DNA of 64,000 bases from Streptomyces lavendofoliae (GTDB lineage: Bacteria > Actinomycetota > Actinomycetes > Streptomycetales > Streptomycetaceae): the NCBI RefSeq assembly GCF_014649735.1, contig NZ_BMTP01000019.1:35275-99274 (forward strand), written 5' to 3'. Position 1 is the first letter of the stretch, and every line of letters starts with the position of its first letter. Shown in pieces: positions 53,137-62,033 of the stretch. The notes beneath the pieces are model-generated. The model ran no database searches. It was not told the DNA's origin and saw only the letters and a program-made list of their open reading frames with translations. The position numbers were made by a program, and so were the translations under genes.

Positions 53137-53517
53137 ATGTCGTTCAAGAACATCTTCGACAGCAGTGGAAGTGAAGCCAAGTCCGCCGAAGAATCCGCTC
53201 GGAAGGTAAATGAAAAAATTCCTGGCGCCCGGCCCGAACGGGAAGGGGTCGACCCGGAGCTCTACGACGGAATTCCTGAAGCTGCGCGCGACCCGAAAAT
53301 TGTGCGGGAGACGTCGCCCGAGGCGCTCAACATCATGAGTAACTTCATCACCCCCCTGTTCAAGAACACCCAGACGGCAGCCGCAAAGCAACGAGAAGCC
53401 AGCGAGAACCCCGAATCCACATCCGGCATGGCATCCTCGATCAGGGACGAGGTATCCAAAAGGGTAGAGGCAGAGATCAGGGATGAAGAGCAGCCTAAAA
53501 TCAGCGACGACAAATAA
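53137..53517 (+). CDS. hypothetical small hydrophilic protein of the low-GC island
   Basis: The ATG at 53137 follows GAAGGGA, giving 126 aa. The protein is highly charged and probably helical (SSGSEAKSAEESARKVNEKI, EREGVDPELYDGIPEAARDP, KQREASENPESTSGMASSIR, EVSKRVEAEIRDEEQPKISD), with no signal peptide or membrane span. GC is clearly lower than the window average. It precedes the pore-former-like gene by about 275 bases on the same strand, so the two may form a unit. Family not recognised. Confidence 0.55.
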   Translation: MSFKNIFDSSGSEAKSAEESARKVNEKIPGARPEREGVDPELYDGIPEAARDPKIVRETSPEALNIMSNFITPLFKNTQTAAAKQREASENPESTSGMASSIRDEVSKRVEAEIRDEEQPKISDDK

Positions 53518-53792
53518 AAAAAGAGAGGGAAGGGGAACTGTAAATCGGCGAAAACGTGAAGGACTGGTGACAGGCCAGCCGCAGAGGGAGCTCCGGTACG
53601 GCAGTCAACTGGTCAAGGGACGAGCCGGGCTCTTCATAGCAGCCCCATTTTCATGAGCCGGCCCGTGAGGAGCGGCGACGACCCCGCTCGGCAGGCTGAT
53701 CAGTTCTTACTCGGTCACGCCGGATGGAAAGACCTCACAACCGCTCACTGACGTACATCGTTGAGTTCCGCTGCACAAGGAGGATGAAGCAC

Positions 53793-55694
53793 ATGGGCGG
53801 CGCCACCAAAAACAACGTGAGTACAGCTCACCTTGGCGAGCGGTTTGTTCGCCATCCGCTGACAGGGCGAAACTTGAAGGAGCTCAAAGTAGCCGACAAT
53901 GCCTCTGCCATTTTGGCTCGGGACAAGAATAAACTGAAGAGGAAGGCCGAGAAGAAGACATCGGACGGAAAGGACCGGTACATCGCTCCTACCGGGTTCT
54001 CTCTGAACAAAGGGCGATTCGGCGACTTTCCCGAAGGGGAGGAGGCGGCGCACCAGCGCGGGTGGCTCGCCTATATGACGGTGGGTGTGCCGCTTGTCGA
54101 AGAACGAGGTGACATTGCACAGCCCCCTCCCGACGTGATTTCCAAGCAAACGTACGTCAACCGAACCGATCCCACCCCCACCAAGTGGTCACACACCGTC
54201 GAATTCTCGATCTCCAACACGATCAGCTGGCAGCTCCAAGGGCAGGTGCAGCTGACCTTCGGAGCAAAGGTCATCGCATCACTGCAGCAGCAACTGCAGC
54301 AGAGCATGGCGGCAAACAAGTCCGATAAGACCACCGTAAAAAATAGCAAAGACAATCAGGGAACTGACAAGGAGTCCCAGTCGCAAACGACAAGTACGAC
54401 AACAGTCACGAGTACCGCTACGGGTACCGGAGAATTATCGGCACAGCTGATGCTCGGCATCGCTGCTTCCGTCAGCGGTTCGCTGAACACTTCTTTCAAA
54501 ACAACATCCACGCTGAGCGGGGAAGTCGCCAGCCGGGTAGACATCCTGGCCACGCAGCGACGTCAGGTGAGAAGGTTCGACTACGAATTCCCTATCTCCT
54601 TCGGCGGGTGGGTCGCTCTTTACTACCCCGAACCAGTAGAAGTGAAGGAGACTTCCCCGGAAGGCCCGCAGGCCAAGGAACCGGCATACTCCAACGTGAT
54701 CGCATGGAAATTCGGCGAGACCGGAACGCCCGCAGAAGCTTTTGACCTGACCGGCGAAGGCAAGCCGTTCACACAAAAAGGTGAAGCAGAAGTCGTTTCC
54801 ACCCTCGCCGGGGTACACGAAGTATTCGAACTGGAAAAACTCAACTTCGACAAGAAGTATCACCCTCTGCACAAAAATGGGGATAAAAGGCAGGCATTTC
54901 CGGCAAAGAGCCCTGTTGAGCTCGCCACCGGGCTCGGGACGGCCGATGGCCTCGCGCTGGACCCGGTGAACCAAAAGGCGTACGTGACCGACCGCGGTGG
55001 CAAGCTGTACAAGGTGGATCTCGCCAGCGGCCGCACGGACTGGGTCCTGGAAAAGCTGGGCCAAGTCAACGATGTAGCGCTGGACCTGCCAGGCGACAAG
55101 GCCTACATCGCCGACTGGAGCGGCAGGCGCCTGATCACGGTGAGCCTGTCCGACCCGACTGCCTCCCCCATTACGGTCGCCCAGGGCATGCACGCCTACG
55201 GGATCGCGCTGGACCTGCCTGGCAACAAGGCCTACGTCGCCGACGTCGAAGGCGGGAAGCTGATCGAACTCGATCTGACCAGCCAACCGGCGAAAGAGCG
55301 CCGCAGCTGGAGCGTACCGAGGGCCGCCGGAGTAGCACTGAACGGAGGCAAGGCATATGTCGGCCAGTACGACCGCGACGGCCTGTACGAGATCAACCTG
55401 GAGGCGGAAGGCGGCGCCCCGCAGAGCGTGGCCACCGCACTCGGTCACAGCGTCCGCGTAGCGCTGGATGGCGCTGCCCACGCATACGTCTGCGACTCAT
55501 ACGGCAACAACCTGCGCGAGGTCACGGTGACTGAAGACGAGACCAAGGGCCTGCAACGCGTGGTAGCCGGCGCCCTCGGCCCGGTCTGCGGCATCGCCCT
55601 GGACCGCAGCAACGGCTTGATCTACGTCGCCAACCGGTGGGGCAAGCTGCTGCAGATGCCCGGCGTGCTGCCGCGAACCCCGGGGCAGCCGTAA
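53793..55694 (+). CDS. pore-former-like (aerolysin-type) domain fused to six-bladed beta-propeller
   Basis: AAGGAGG at 53777 places the start at the ATG at 53793 (633 aa), although the frame is open from 53724. Residues about 110-290 alternate Ser/Thr with hydrophobics (HTVEFSISNTISWQLQGQVQ, QLMLGIAASVSGSLNTSFKT) around a Gln/Ser/Thr-rich insert, then RRFDYEFPISFGGWVALYYP. That resembles aerolysin/ETX-MTX2 beta-pore domains. The C-terminal 270 residues form six NHL-like repeats, such as DGLALDPVNQKAYVTD, NDVALDLPGDKAYIAD and YGIALDLPGNKAYVAD. No signal peptide is seen. The pore-forming role is inferred from pattern only. Confidence 0.6.
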   Translation: MGGATKNNVSTAHLGERFVRHPLTGRNLKELKVADNASAILARDKNKLKRKAEKKTSDGKDRYIAPTGFSLNKGRFGDFPEGEEAAHQRGWLAYMTVGVPLVEERGDIAQPPPDVISKQTYVNRTDPTPTKWSHTVEFSISNTISWQLQGQVQLTFGAKVIASLQQQLQQSMAANKSDKTTVKNSKDNQGTDKESQSQTTSTTTVTSTATGTGELSAQLMLGIAASVSGSLNTSFKTTSTLSGEVASRVDILATQRRQVRRFDYEFPISFGGWVALYYPEPVEVKETSPEGPQAKEPAYSNVIAWKFGETGTPAEAFDLTGEGKPFTQKGEAEVVSTLAGVHEVFELEKLNFDKKYHPLHKNGDKRQAFPAKSPVELATGLGTADGLALDPVNQKAYVTDRGGKLYKVDLASGRTDWVLEKLGQVNDVALDLPGDKAYIADWSGRRLITVSLSDPTASPITVAQGMHAYGIALDLPGNKAYVADVEGGKLIELDLTSQPAKERRSWSVPRAAGVALNGGKAYVGQYDRDGLYEINLEAEGGAPQSVATALGHSVRVALDGAAHAYVCDSYGNNLREVTVTEDETKGLQRVVAGALGPVCGIALDRSNGLIYVANRWGKLLQMPGVLPRTPGQP

Positions 55695-56150
55695 CCAGCC
55701 CCAGCCGGCGCCCGGCCAGCACAACCCGGGGAAGTCATACCCCGTTCGCCCGGTACCGATCCGGTACCGGGCGCCCCGCAAACCGTCTGCGGCGAGACGG
55801 TAGCGGGCCAGGCCTCGGAGCGAGACTGCGGGCCGGCTGGCCTGGACACGACCCCGGTCGATATGGCGGACCAGCGGATGCGAGCGGCCGGTGTAACCAA
55901 GCGCCTTGATCTCCCTGCGTAGGTGGCCGGTTCGCCCTGGCACACGGCCTCGATGCTCGGGTGCCTGGGCAGCCAGGCCTCCGGAGACGGGCATACGGAT
56001 CCACCGCGGCAGGCAGAGGGCGGCTCGCCGGTGGGTGCCTCCCTACGGACGTTGATGGCCTTAGTTCGCCGGCCCATGCAGTTGCTTCAGGGGGTGAGAG
56101 GCTGTTTGGACACAGATTGACGGCATGTGGTCGTGATCGTTATTCGGGCA
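55695..56150. other. gap without a convincing gene
   Basis: After the propeller gene both strands have only Arg/Pro-rich shadow frames. CGGTACCGATCCGGTACCGG near 55752-55771 forms a short inverted repeat that could serve as a terminator of the propeller gene. Confidence 0.4.
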
Positions 56151-56151
56151 T

Positions 56152-56345
56152 GGCCATGCGCAAGGTACCCGCCGCGTTCACGATCCCGGCAGTACGGCAG
56201 GAACGGCACTGGGGACCGCCGCACCCGCGTTGGCCGGCGGTATCGGTGACTTCCTCTCATCCGCCCTCGGTACGAGCTGCACCAACCACCACGGCACCCG
56301 TGCCGACGGAGTCACCACCACGGCACCGGAGCCGCCCATGGCAAC
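56152..56345 (+). pseudogene. decayed paralogue of the small secreted protein at 61424
   Basis: After an ATG near 56158 (MRKVPAAFTIPAV) and a frameshift, the plus strand reads GTALGTAAPALAGGIGDFLS then SALGTSCTNHHGTRADGVTT. This closely matches PAWAGGVGDFLSPAFGTKCT and NHHGTHADGMTT at 61424-61765. The upstream bases (GTGATCGTTA) also match. The C-terminal part has diverged, so the gene is dead. Confidence 0.6.
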
Positions 56346-56414
56346 CTGGTCCCTATCGTCGTGGCGCGCACCGTGTGCGCCGGCAAGCACCGGGGATAGG
56401 GTCCCCCACTCCTC

Positions 56415-56815
56415 TCCGCCCTCTACCACGCGGCGTGGCGGCCGGACTGCTGGCTGTTCACCGGCAGCGTCCATGAGCCACGCAGCTCGGTGTCGCTGTG
56501 CCGCACGGAGGCGTGCGACACGGTGGTCTCACCGGCAGGGATCTTCTGCCCCTTCTGCAAGGAGCAACAGAAGACGTCGCCCCAGCCGGTCGAGGAGTTC
56601 GCCCGCACCTTTGTGCCCGAACGCAACCGAGTACCCTCGGCGGGGTACCGGACCAGTGCGGCTTCAGCAAGGACGGGCAGCGCTGTGTCCGCCCGCGCCA
56701 CTGCAGGCAGTTGTGCCTCACGCACTACACCCAGTGGAAGACCCACACCCGCCGCAAACTCCCCGGCCGGTGGGAGGACACCACAGCCCCCTACACCGAC
56801 AGCGCCGCGCGGTAG
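56415..56815 (+). pseudogene. two-part zinc-binding protein, frameshifted
   Basis: The first part reads ALYHAAWRPDCWLFTGSVHE and SLCRTEACDTVVSPAGIFCP with FCKEQQK, a C-x4-C...C-x2-C ribbon. Near 56640 the frame changes to VPDQCGFSKDGQRCVRPRHC followed by LCLTHYTQWKTHTRRKLPGR, a second Cys/His cluster ending at 56815. One base would restore a single gene of about 130 aa. Such Cys/His proteins are typical of Streptomyces plasmids and phages (HNH or recombination-directionality roles), but no active site is clear. Confidence 0.45.
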
Positions 56816-56827
56816 TGGTGCGCACCA

Positions 56828-57307
56828 TCACCGCGCGGCGCGCGCACTACACGGCGGTGAGGCGCACCGGGTGCGCACCGGCCGGTGCGGGGTGCGATCG
56901 AGGGCCTGGCCCACGCCGGTGGCCTCCAGCTGGCGCAGGGTGTCGGCGACGTCCTCGTGGTCCTCGGTGAGGAACTGCTGCACGAAGTCGATGACGGCGC
57001 GGGCGATGCCGTCCGCTGTGCCCGCTCCGGCCTGTGCCCAGATCCGCAGTGAGGTCACGAAGACGCGCCCGAGGGCCTCCAGGGCGAAGGTGTCCGCGCA
57101 CGGCTCGCCGGCTTCCGGGCCGGGCAGCGCGGTGACCGGGACGACGATCCGGGTGGCGACGTCGACGAGCAGCTCGGGCATCCGGGTTTCGGCGCCGGCG
57201 AATTCGCGGGCGGCGTCGGCGTCGTCGGCCTGGACGGCCCGGAGGTAGTTGAAGGCGCTGATGGCCGTGTGCGGGGTCATCGGGGCGAGCGGCGTGATGT
57301 CGGGCAT
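56828..57307 (-). CDS. hypothetical plasmid-type protein
   Basis: The ATG at 57307 with GAGGAGC upstream gives 159 aa. The product is soluble and helical (HTAISAFNYLRAVQADDADA, ETRMPELLVDVATRIVVPVT, ADGIARAVIDFVQQFLTEDH, VADTLRQLEATGVGQALDRT) and ends in a divergent basic tail. No motif identifies it. It converges with the frameshifted zinc-binding gene. Confidence 0.5.
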   Translation of the reverse strand: MPDITPLAPMTPHTAISAFNYLRAVQADDADAAREFAGAETRMPELLVDVATRIVVPVTALPGPEAGEPCADTFALEALGRVFVTSLRIWAQAGAGTADGIARAVIDFVQQFLTEDHEDVADTLRQLEATGVGQALDRTPHRPVRTRCASPPCSARAAR

Positions 57308-57926
57308 GTCGGCTCCTCAACGTACGGGCCGCCCCGCTGATCGCGGCGGCCTCAGAACCGATGCTCGGATCGCGGCCCTGTGGACAGAGTCCGGCGCCGA
57401 CGGGGGAAAACTCTCCCCCCTTCAGTGTGACGACGCAGCACAGTTGGCAAATGAGCACGCTTATAGGCAAACGACGCCGAAGCTGCTCTGTGGTTACTCT
57501 GCGGAGTCCGCGATCTTGCGCTTCGGACAGCAACTCCATCACCCCGGCCACCACAGGTCAGCGCGCTGCTAGCGCATCGAGGCAGTCGGCAAGCGCATGC
57601 GCGAAGCAGACGGGCCGTGCGGGCTTCCCCTACCCCCGTATCGGAAGTTTGCCAACCAAGTTCACGGAATGGGTAGTTAGCCGTCCATATCCTTCAGGAA
57701 CCGGCGGCGTGCGACGCCAGATTGAGGTCAGCGTGCTCGCGTACCCCGCCGTGCGCCCGTGCGCCCGGCGTTCCTCGAGGAAGTCCTCCGGGAGGGCGCC
57801 TTCGGCGCGGGCTTGGCCGGCGCCTCGCATACGTCCGTCTCTCCGCGTGCCGCCCGGGCCTTGCCGACACATTCCTGCAGTGCGGCCATCAGGTCCACCA
57901 CGGGCCGGACTCGTAGGCCAGGTGGT
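57308..57926. other. gap with no convincing gene
   Basis: This 620-base stretch between the 159-aa gene and the 21-bp repeat at 57927 has only short shadow frames. A Glu/Arg-rich minus-strand segment (EEDFLEERRAHGRTAG-like) is not convincing. No RNA gene was seen. Confidence 0.35.
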
Positions 57927-57973
57927 GCTCAGTAGGTGTTTTTGATCCCTGGCCGTGAGGTGCGTACGGCTGG

Positions 57974-58294
57974 ATGATCTGGGGTGTGGGGGCTGGCGGG
58001 ACGGCTCGGCGGTACTGCCGGGAGTGCGGTGATCCGCTGCCGCAGGCGATGGCGGCGGAGGCCGTGTTCTGCTCGGGTCGGTGCAGGTCACGGCGGTGGC
58101 GGAGGCTTCAGCGGACCCGGCAACGGGTGGCCGCGATGCAGCGGGGAGAGCATGCGGAGTGCCCGGTGTGCGGGCGGTCGTGGACGGTGGGGGTGGAACG
58201 GTCGAGGGCTGCGGTGTACTGCTCAGACCGCTGCCGGGTACGGGCCTGCCGACAGCGGCAGGCGTCGCGGAACGGCATTACGGAAACGCCGTAG
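57974..58294 (+). CDS. small protein with two zinc ribbons
   Basis: The ATG at 57974 gives 106 aa. Two similar halves each contain a cysteine quartet: YCRECGDPL with AVFCSGRCRSRRW, and CPVCGRSW with AVYCSDRCRVRACR. Each would bind one zinc, and the C-terminal CRxRxxR is basic and suited to nucleic-acid contact. It is the first gene after the left cassette repeat. Short double-ribbon proteins of this kind are frequent in Streptomyces, with unknown roles. Confidence 0.65.
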   Translation: MIWGVGAGGTARRYCRECGDPLPQAMAAEAVFCSGRCRSRRWRRLQRTRQRVAAMQRGEHAECPVCGRSWTVGVERSRAAVYCSDRCRVRACRQRQASRNGITETP

Positions 58295-58496
58295 GCGAAC
58301 GCCTCGCTATCCTCACCAACAACCCCTGTTTTGCAGGTGAGTTGATGATGGATGGTGGGTGCTTCGAGCGCCCCCGTGTCACGCCCTGCCTTCGCGTGTC
58401 GCGCCCACGCCACCGTGAGTGGTGACCGGGGCCGGCTGCCCTTCTCGGTCACGCGTGTGTGACCGGGCCGGTCCCAGGACAAGGGCGGTGACCATC

Positions 58497-59498
58497 ATGT
58501 CCGACCGGATCGGGAACGTCACCCGGCAGCGTTACGAACAGCTTGTCACCCAGGCCAAGGAGCTGATTGCGCAGGTCGCCCGCGCACAATTCACCTTGGG
58601 TGATATGGCGTTGGAGGTCGAGCCCATGAGGGCGGTGGGCGGTTCGATGCCGAACGGCACCGATGACCTGTTCACCGTGACGGAGTCGTTGCAGATGTTC
58701 GCGGACGACATCGGGGTGGAGCGCCGGACGGTGGAGGACTGGCGGTGGACCGCCAACCGGTGGCCGAAGGCGAGGCGCAAGGAGGGCGTGTCGTTCACCG
58801 TTCACCGCATCCTCGCGTCGGTGGTGGACGAGGACGAGCGGTGGGCGGCGATCGAGGACGCCCCGTTCAACCCGCGCACCGGAGCGAGGCAGTGGACGCC
58901 GGACGGCGCGAAGCGGGTTGTCGGCCAGCGGGTCGAGCGTCCCGTGACGGTCGACGAGAAGGTCCAAGCCGTCGCCGACCTGACCCGCGACGACGAGGTC
59001 GCCGCCCAGGTGGCCGCTGGCTTGTTCAAGCGGCCGGAAGTCGCTGAGCACGTCACACCGGCCGACCGGATGCGGGTCGTCACGGAGCTGACCAGGGACG
59101 ACTCCGTCGCCCAGAAGGTGACCACAGACCTGCTGCGCAGGCCGACGGTGGCTCGGACGGTGATGCGGGATGACACGGCGCGGATGCTGGTGAATCGGGC
59201 GCAGTTCGACAACTCCGAGGAGACCCGGGAGCGGATCCGGGAGACCACCCCAGCCGTCCGCAAGATCGAGCACACCATCGAGTACCTCGACCTGGTGGGC
59301 ACCTGCCACGGCTTCGTGGCCACGCTGGGCCGGCTGGTCCCCCGGATGCGGGGCCAGGAGTTCACCGACGACGAGCGTGAGACCGTCAGGCGGCAGATCG
59401 ACCGGGTCCGCGCGGCGGCGGACTGGCTTGAAGGAGCCATCGACAACGGTGAGTTCACGCTTGACGAGCAGCTTGCGCAGCTCCTTCGGGGCGAGTAG
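58497..59498 (+). CDS. DUF6192 (RacO-like) DNA-binding protein
   Basis: The ATG at 58497 gives 333 aa that match DUF6192 throughout: RIGNVTRQRYEQLVTQAKEL, DLFTVTESLQMFADDIGVER, TVEDWRWTANRWPKARRKEG, VSFTVHRILASVVDEDERWA, PFNPRTGARQWTPDGAKRVV. It ends in RIRETTPAVRKIEHTIEYLD and a C-terminal helix (VRAAADWLEGAIDNGEFTLD). The VERRTVEDW segment is the helix-turn-helix. Related proteins occur as RacO-type products upstream of RacP-like genes. The next gene starts 3 bases after its stop. Confidence 0.8.
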   Translation: MSDRIGNVTRQRYEQLVTQAKELIAQVARAQFTLGDMALEVEPMRAVGGSMPNGTDDLFTVTESLQMFADDIGVERRTVEDWRWTANRWPKARRKEGVSFTVHRILASVVDEDERWAAIEDAPFNPRTGARQWTPDGAKRVVGQRVERPVTVDEKVQAVADLTRDDEVAAQVAAGLFKRPEVAEHVTPADRMRVVTELTRDDSVAQKVTTDLLRRPTVARTVMRDDTARMLVNRAQFDNSEETRERIRETTPAVRKIEHTIEYLDLVGTCHGFVATLGRLVPRMRGQEFTDDERETVRRQIDRVRAAADWLEGAIDNGEFTLDEQLAQLLRGE

Positions 59499-59501
59499 GC
59501 C

Positions 59502-59921
59502 ATGGCCCGCAACCCCCGCCGTCCGGCTCAGCCGCTGTCGGAGCACTTCGGCGACCTGATCCGCGTCGCGTTGATGGAAGCGCGGCCGGCCGGTCTGCAC
59601 ACCGTTCAGCTCGTTGCCGCGACCCGCTTGAAGAAGTCCCAGGTCCAGCGGGGTATCCGGCACCTTCGCGATGTCGGAGCCGCGGAGAACCTCACCCCTG
59701 TCATCTGGCGGCGCAAGGACGGCTACATGTTCTCGGATGACCCCGCGGACTGGATCGAATACGAGAAGAAGCAGCTCGCTCAGGTCCTTGGCCGCCTCAC
59801 CCGGATGATCACGGGCACGCTCGCCCCGCACCTGGCCCGCTGCCCTGACGACGAATGGGCCCAGCTGGTATCCGCCCAGCTCACCGGGGTGTCCGCGACC
59901 CTCGCTCAGCTCTCGAAGTAA
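59502..59921 (+). CDS. RacP-like winged-helix protein
   Basis: This 139-aa protein, coupled to the DUF6192 gene, contains AGLHTVQLVAATRLKKSQVQ followed by RGIRHLRDVGAAENLTPVIW, a winged helix with the recognition helix at KSQVQRGIRHL. The C-terminal half is a helical pair (KKQLAQVLGRLTRMITGTLA, AQLVSAQLTGVSATLAQLSK). RacP-type proteins accompany RacO/DUF6192 in actinomycetes. DNA binding is likely; the function is unknown. Confidence 0.7.
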   Translation: MARNPRRPAQPLSEHFGDLIRVALMEARPAGLHTVQLVAATRLKKSQVQRGIRHLRDVGAAENLTPVIWRRKDGYMFSDDPADWIEYEKKQLAQVLGRLTRMITGTLAPHLARCPDDEWAQLVSAQLTGVSATLAQLSK

Positions 59922-59961
59922 CACCCACAGCCCCTTGACCCGCACCATCGACGAGTCCGCC

Positions 59962-60819
59962 ATGCCGAATCCTGTCCGCCGTCGCCGCTACCCGTCCGAC
60001 ACCACGATCGCCGAGTGGGCCCTTCTCGAACCGCTCCTGCCCGTCCCGGCCTGCCAGACCAAGACCGGCGGGCACCCTGAGAAGTGGCCTCGTCGGCAGA
60101 TCGTGGATGCCATCCGTTACATCACCGACAACGGTGCGAAGTGGAGGGCTTTGCCGTCCGACTTCCCGCCGTGGGAGACGGTTTACGGGTTTTTCACCCG
60201 ATGGAACCGCCGCGGCGTCGTCACCTTCATCCGTGACCAGCTCCGCCGCCGTCTTCGCACTGGCCTGGGACGATGTCCCTACCCGGTCACGCTGATCGTC
60301 GACTCTCAGTCGGTCAAGGGCGCCACCACGGTGAGCAGGGCGACGCGGGGATTCGATCCCGCGAAATTGATCAATGGACGGAAGAGACACGTCGCGGTGG
60401 ACACGAAGGGCTTCCCCGTGATGATCATGGTGACGCCCGCCGACATGCAGGACCGGGACGCAGCACGCGAACTGCTCTGGCGCCTTCGCCTCACCCACCC
60501 GCAGATCACTCAAGTCTGGGCCGACTCCGCCTACGCCGGCCAGCTCGTCACCTGGGCCGAGGATTTCCTCCACATCACCCTCAAGACTGTCTCCCGCCCC
60601 AAGGGCGTCAAAGGGTTCGTTGTCCTCCCGCGCCGCTGGCGTGTCGAACGCACCCTGGGATGGATCATGAACGCCCGCCGCAACGCACGTGACTACGAGC
60701 GTCTTCCACAACACTCCGAGGCCCACCTGAACTGGTCACTCATCACCCTCATGACCAGGCGACTGACACGGAAGAAGCCCGCCCCCAGCTGGGCGAAGAA
60801 GTCGAGCCCCGTCGAGTGA
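59962..60819 (+). mobile_element. intact IS5-family transposase
   Basis: This protein of about 285 aa (from ATG 59962; TTG 59935 also possible) has ALLEPLLPVPACQTKTGGHP, DAIRYITDNGAKWRALPSDF and the DDE core: PVTLIVDSQSVKGATTVSRA (first D), NGRKRHVAVDTKGFPVMIMV, QVWADSAYAGQLVTWAEDFL (second D) and LPRRWRVERTLGWIMNARRN (E). No frameshift or missing residue was seen, so this is the best candidate for an active transposase in the window. It lies in the middle of the cassette, not at its edge. Confidence 0.85.
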
Positions 60820-60830
60820 GTCGGCAGAAC

Positions 60831-61328
60831 TCAGCCGAGGGCTTCCCTCAACCGGTCACAGACCCGCTCTACCTCCACAGCCTCGGGGAAACACCCTGCC
60901 GCACCCATAGCTACCTGCAGAGCAGGACCGAAGGCATCAAATCGGGCCATGTCCTCTTTCCCGACGGGCTGCACAACGAAATGGATATGGCCAGGAACGC
61001 CGCCAGCATGCGACCACAAGCACACATACACCTGCTCCGGGGCCACTACCGCAGTGACGGCGGTGCTCACCCGCTGCAGCAACGGCCCCAGTTCGCCGGA
61101 CTCCAGCGCCGTCAACTCGGCGACATGCACCACATGCCGAGTCGGCTTGACCACAACGGTTCCCAGACCCAGCGGCCCGACGCAGTGCTCGACAACCCAG
61201 GAGTCAGTCCGCAGCACGTTTCCGCCCGGCAGCGGAGCCTTGCCAGCCATGAGGTCACACGCCAAACATCCGCCAGCCGTACCGGCATCCACAGTCACCG
61301 ACGCTTCCCCAATCCCAGGTAGTCCCAT
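60831..61328 (-). CDS. HIT-like protein (HxHxxxQ)
   Basis: This 165-aa protein contains GGCLACDLMAGKAPLPGGNV (CxxC-like N-terminus), LGLGTVVVKPTRHVVHVAEL and the active-site region AGGVPGHIHFVVQPVGKEDM. H-I-H-F-V-V-Q replaces the H-x-H-x-H of true HIT hydrolases and resembles GalT/Ap4A-phosphorylase-type nucleotidyl transferases. It would act on a nucleotide substrate. It is convergent with the transposase and the last gene before the right repeat. Confidence 0.7.
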   Translation of the reverse strand: MGLPGIGEASVTVDAGTAGGCLACDLMAGKAPLPGGNVLRTDSWVVEHCVGPLGLGTVVVKPTRHVVHVAELTALESGELGPLLQRVSTAVTAVVAPEQVYVCLWSHAGGVPGHIHFVVQPVGKEDMARFDAFGPALQVAMGAAGCFPEAVEVERVCDRLREALG

Positions 61329-61423
61329 AGCACGCTCAGCATTTGATCACAGGGACCTGACCCAACTGGGCCGACGATCAAAAACACCCACTAAGCCCCC
61401 TCTGAGGGTGTGACTCGTATCTG

Positions 61424-61765
61424 ATGCGGCGTGTGATCGTTAAGCCGATCATGATGACGCGCACCCGTGCCCGCCTAGTTGTAGTGACGATGACCCTGCT
61501 GGGATCTGCCCAGATGGCGTCCCCGGCCTGGGCCGGAGGCGTGGGCGACTTCCTGTCACCGGCCTTCGGCACCAAATGCACCAACCACCACGGCACTCAT
61601 GCTGACGGAATGACCACCAGCGGCACCGGAGCTGCCAATGGCAACCTCGCCGGCCTACCGATCGGAAGCCCTGCAAACCAGTGCGGCGGCGCCGATATGC
61701 CTGACCACATCCAGTACACCAAGGAGAAGTTGCAGCCCGTGTGGGACTTGGTGAAGCCGCTCTGA
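61424..61765 (+). CDS. small secreted protein with two conserved cysteines
   Basis: This 113-aa protein has a signal peptide (TRTRARLVVVTMTLLGSAQM, cleaved after AWA). The mature part of about 77 aa reads GGVGDFLSPAFGTKCTNHHG, TSGTGAANGNLAGLPIGSPA, NQCGGADMPDHIQYTKEKLQ. The GNLAGLPIGSPANQC stretch is faintly chaplin-like, but the usual chaplin domain is absent. A decayed paralogue lies at 56152. It stands just outside the right repeat of the cassette. Confidence 0.7.
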   Translation: MRRVIVKPIMMTRTRARLVVVTMTLLGSAQMASPAWAGGVGDFLSPAFGTKCTNHHGTHADGMTTSGTGAANGNLAGLPIGSPANQCGGADMPDHIQYTKEKLQPVWDLVKPL

Positions 61766-61996
61766 GACGCTGTTCCGAACCCAGACCAGCTGGTCGTCGC
61801 TACCCTCAAACAGAGACGGCCTTCAGCCCGTCTTCCTGGCCACCGATGCGGCGCCTGGACCAAGTTCACCGCGAGGAACTTGAGAACGATCAAGTTGCCG
61901 CGCCCCTCGACGGGCTCCGCGTGGCGAAGGTGGTAAGCACCACCATGGCACTCGCCGGCTTCTCTCACCCGGTGTGGCCTCAGCTCCAGAATCTTC

Positions 61997-62033
61997 CGTT
62001 CGGGGAACGGTCACTGTGACCGTTCCCCGAACG
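61997..62033. repeat. perfect 37-bp palindrome
   Basis: CGTTCGGGGAACGGTCAC, one T, and its exact reverse complement form an 18-bp perfect inverted repeat. There is no U-tract on either side and no gene end within 200 bases. It is too perfect to be chance. It may be a terminator, an operator or a protein-binding fold. The surrounding stretch 61766-62723 has no convincing gene. Confidence 0.7.

Larger units (their letters stand above)
57927..61396. mobile_element. 3.5-kb cassette flanked by 21-bp inverted repeats
   Basis: GCTCAGTAGGTGTTTTTGAT (57927 on) is matched by the reverse complement of 61376-61396 at 19 of 21 positions. Inside are a zinc-ribbon gene, a DUF6192 gene, a winged-helix gene, an IS5-family transposase and, on the other strand, a HIT gene. 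The transposase is the only one, so the repeats are probably its ends and the other genes cargo. Flanks are CTC/CTT plus AG, close to the CTAG-type targets of the other elements. Confidence 0.6.

Noticed and set aside
52692..53180. 162-aa minus-strand frame in the low-GC island
   Set aside because: It has no family features and overlaps the likely promoter and start of the 126-aa gene on the other strand.
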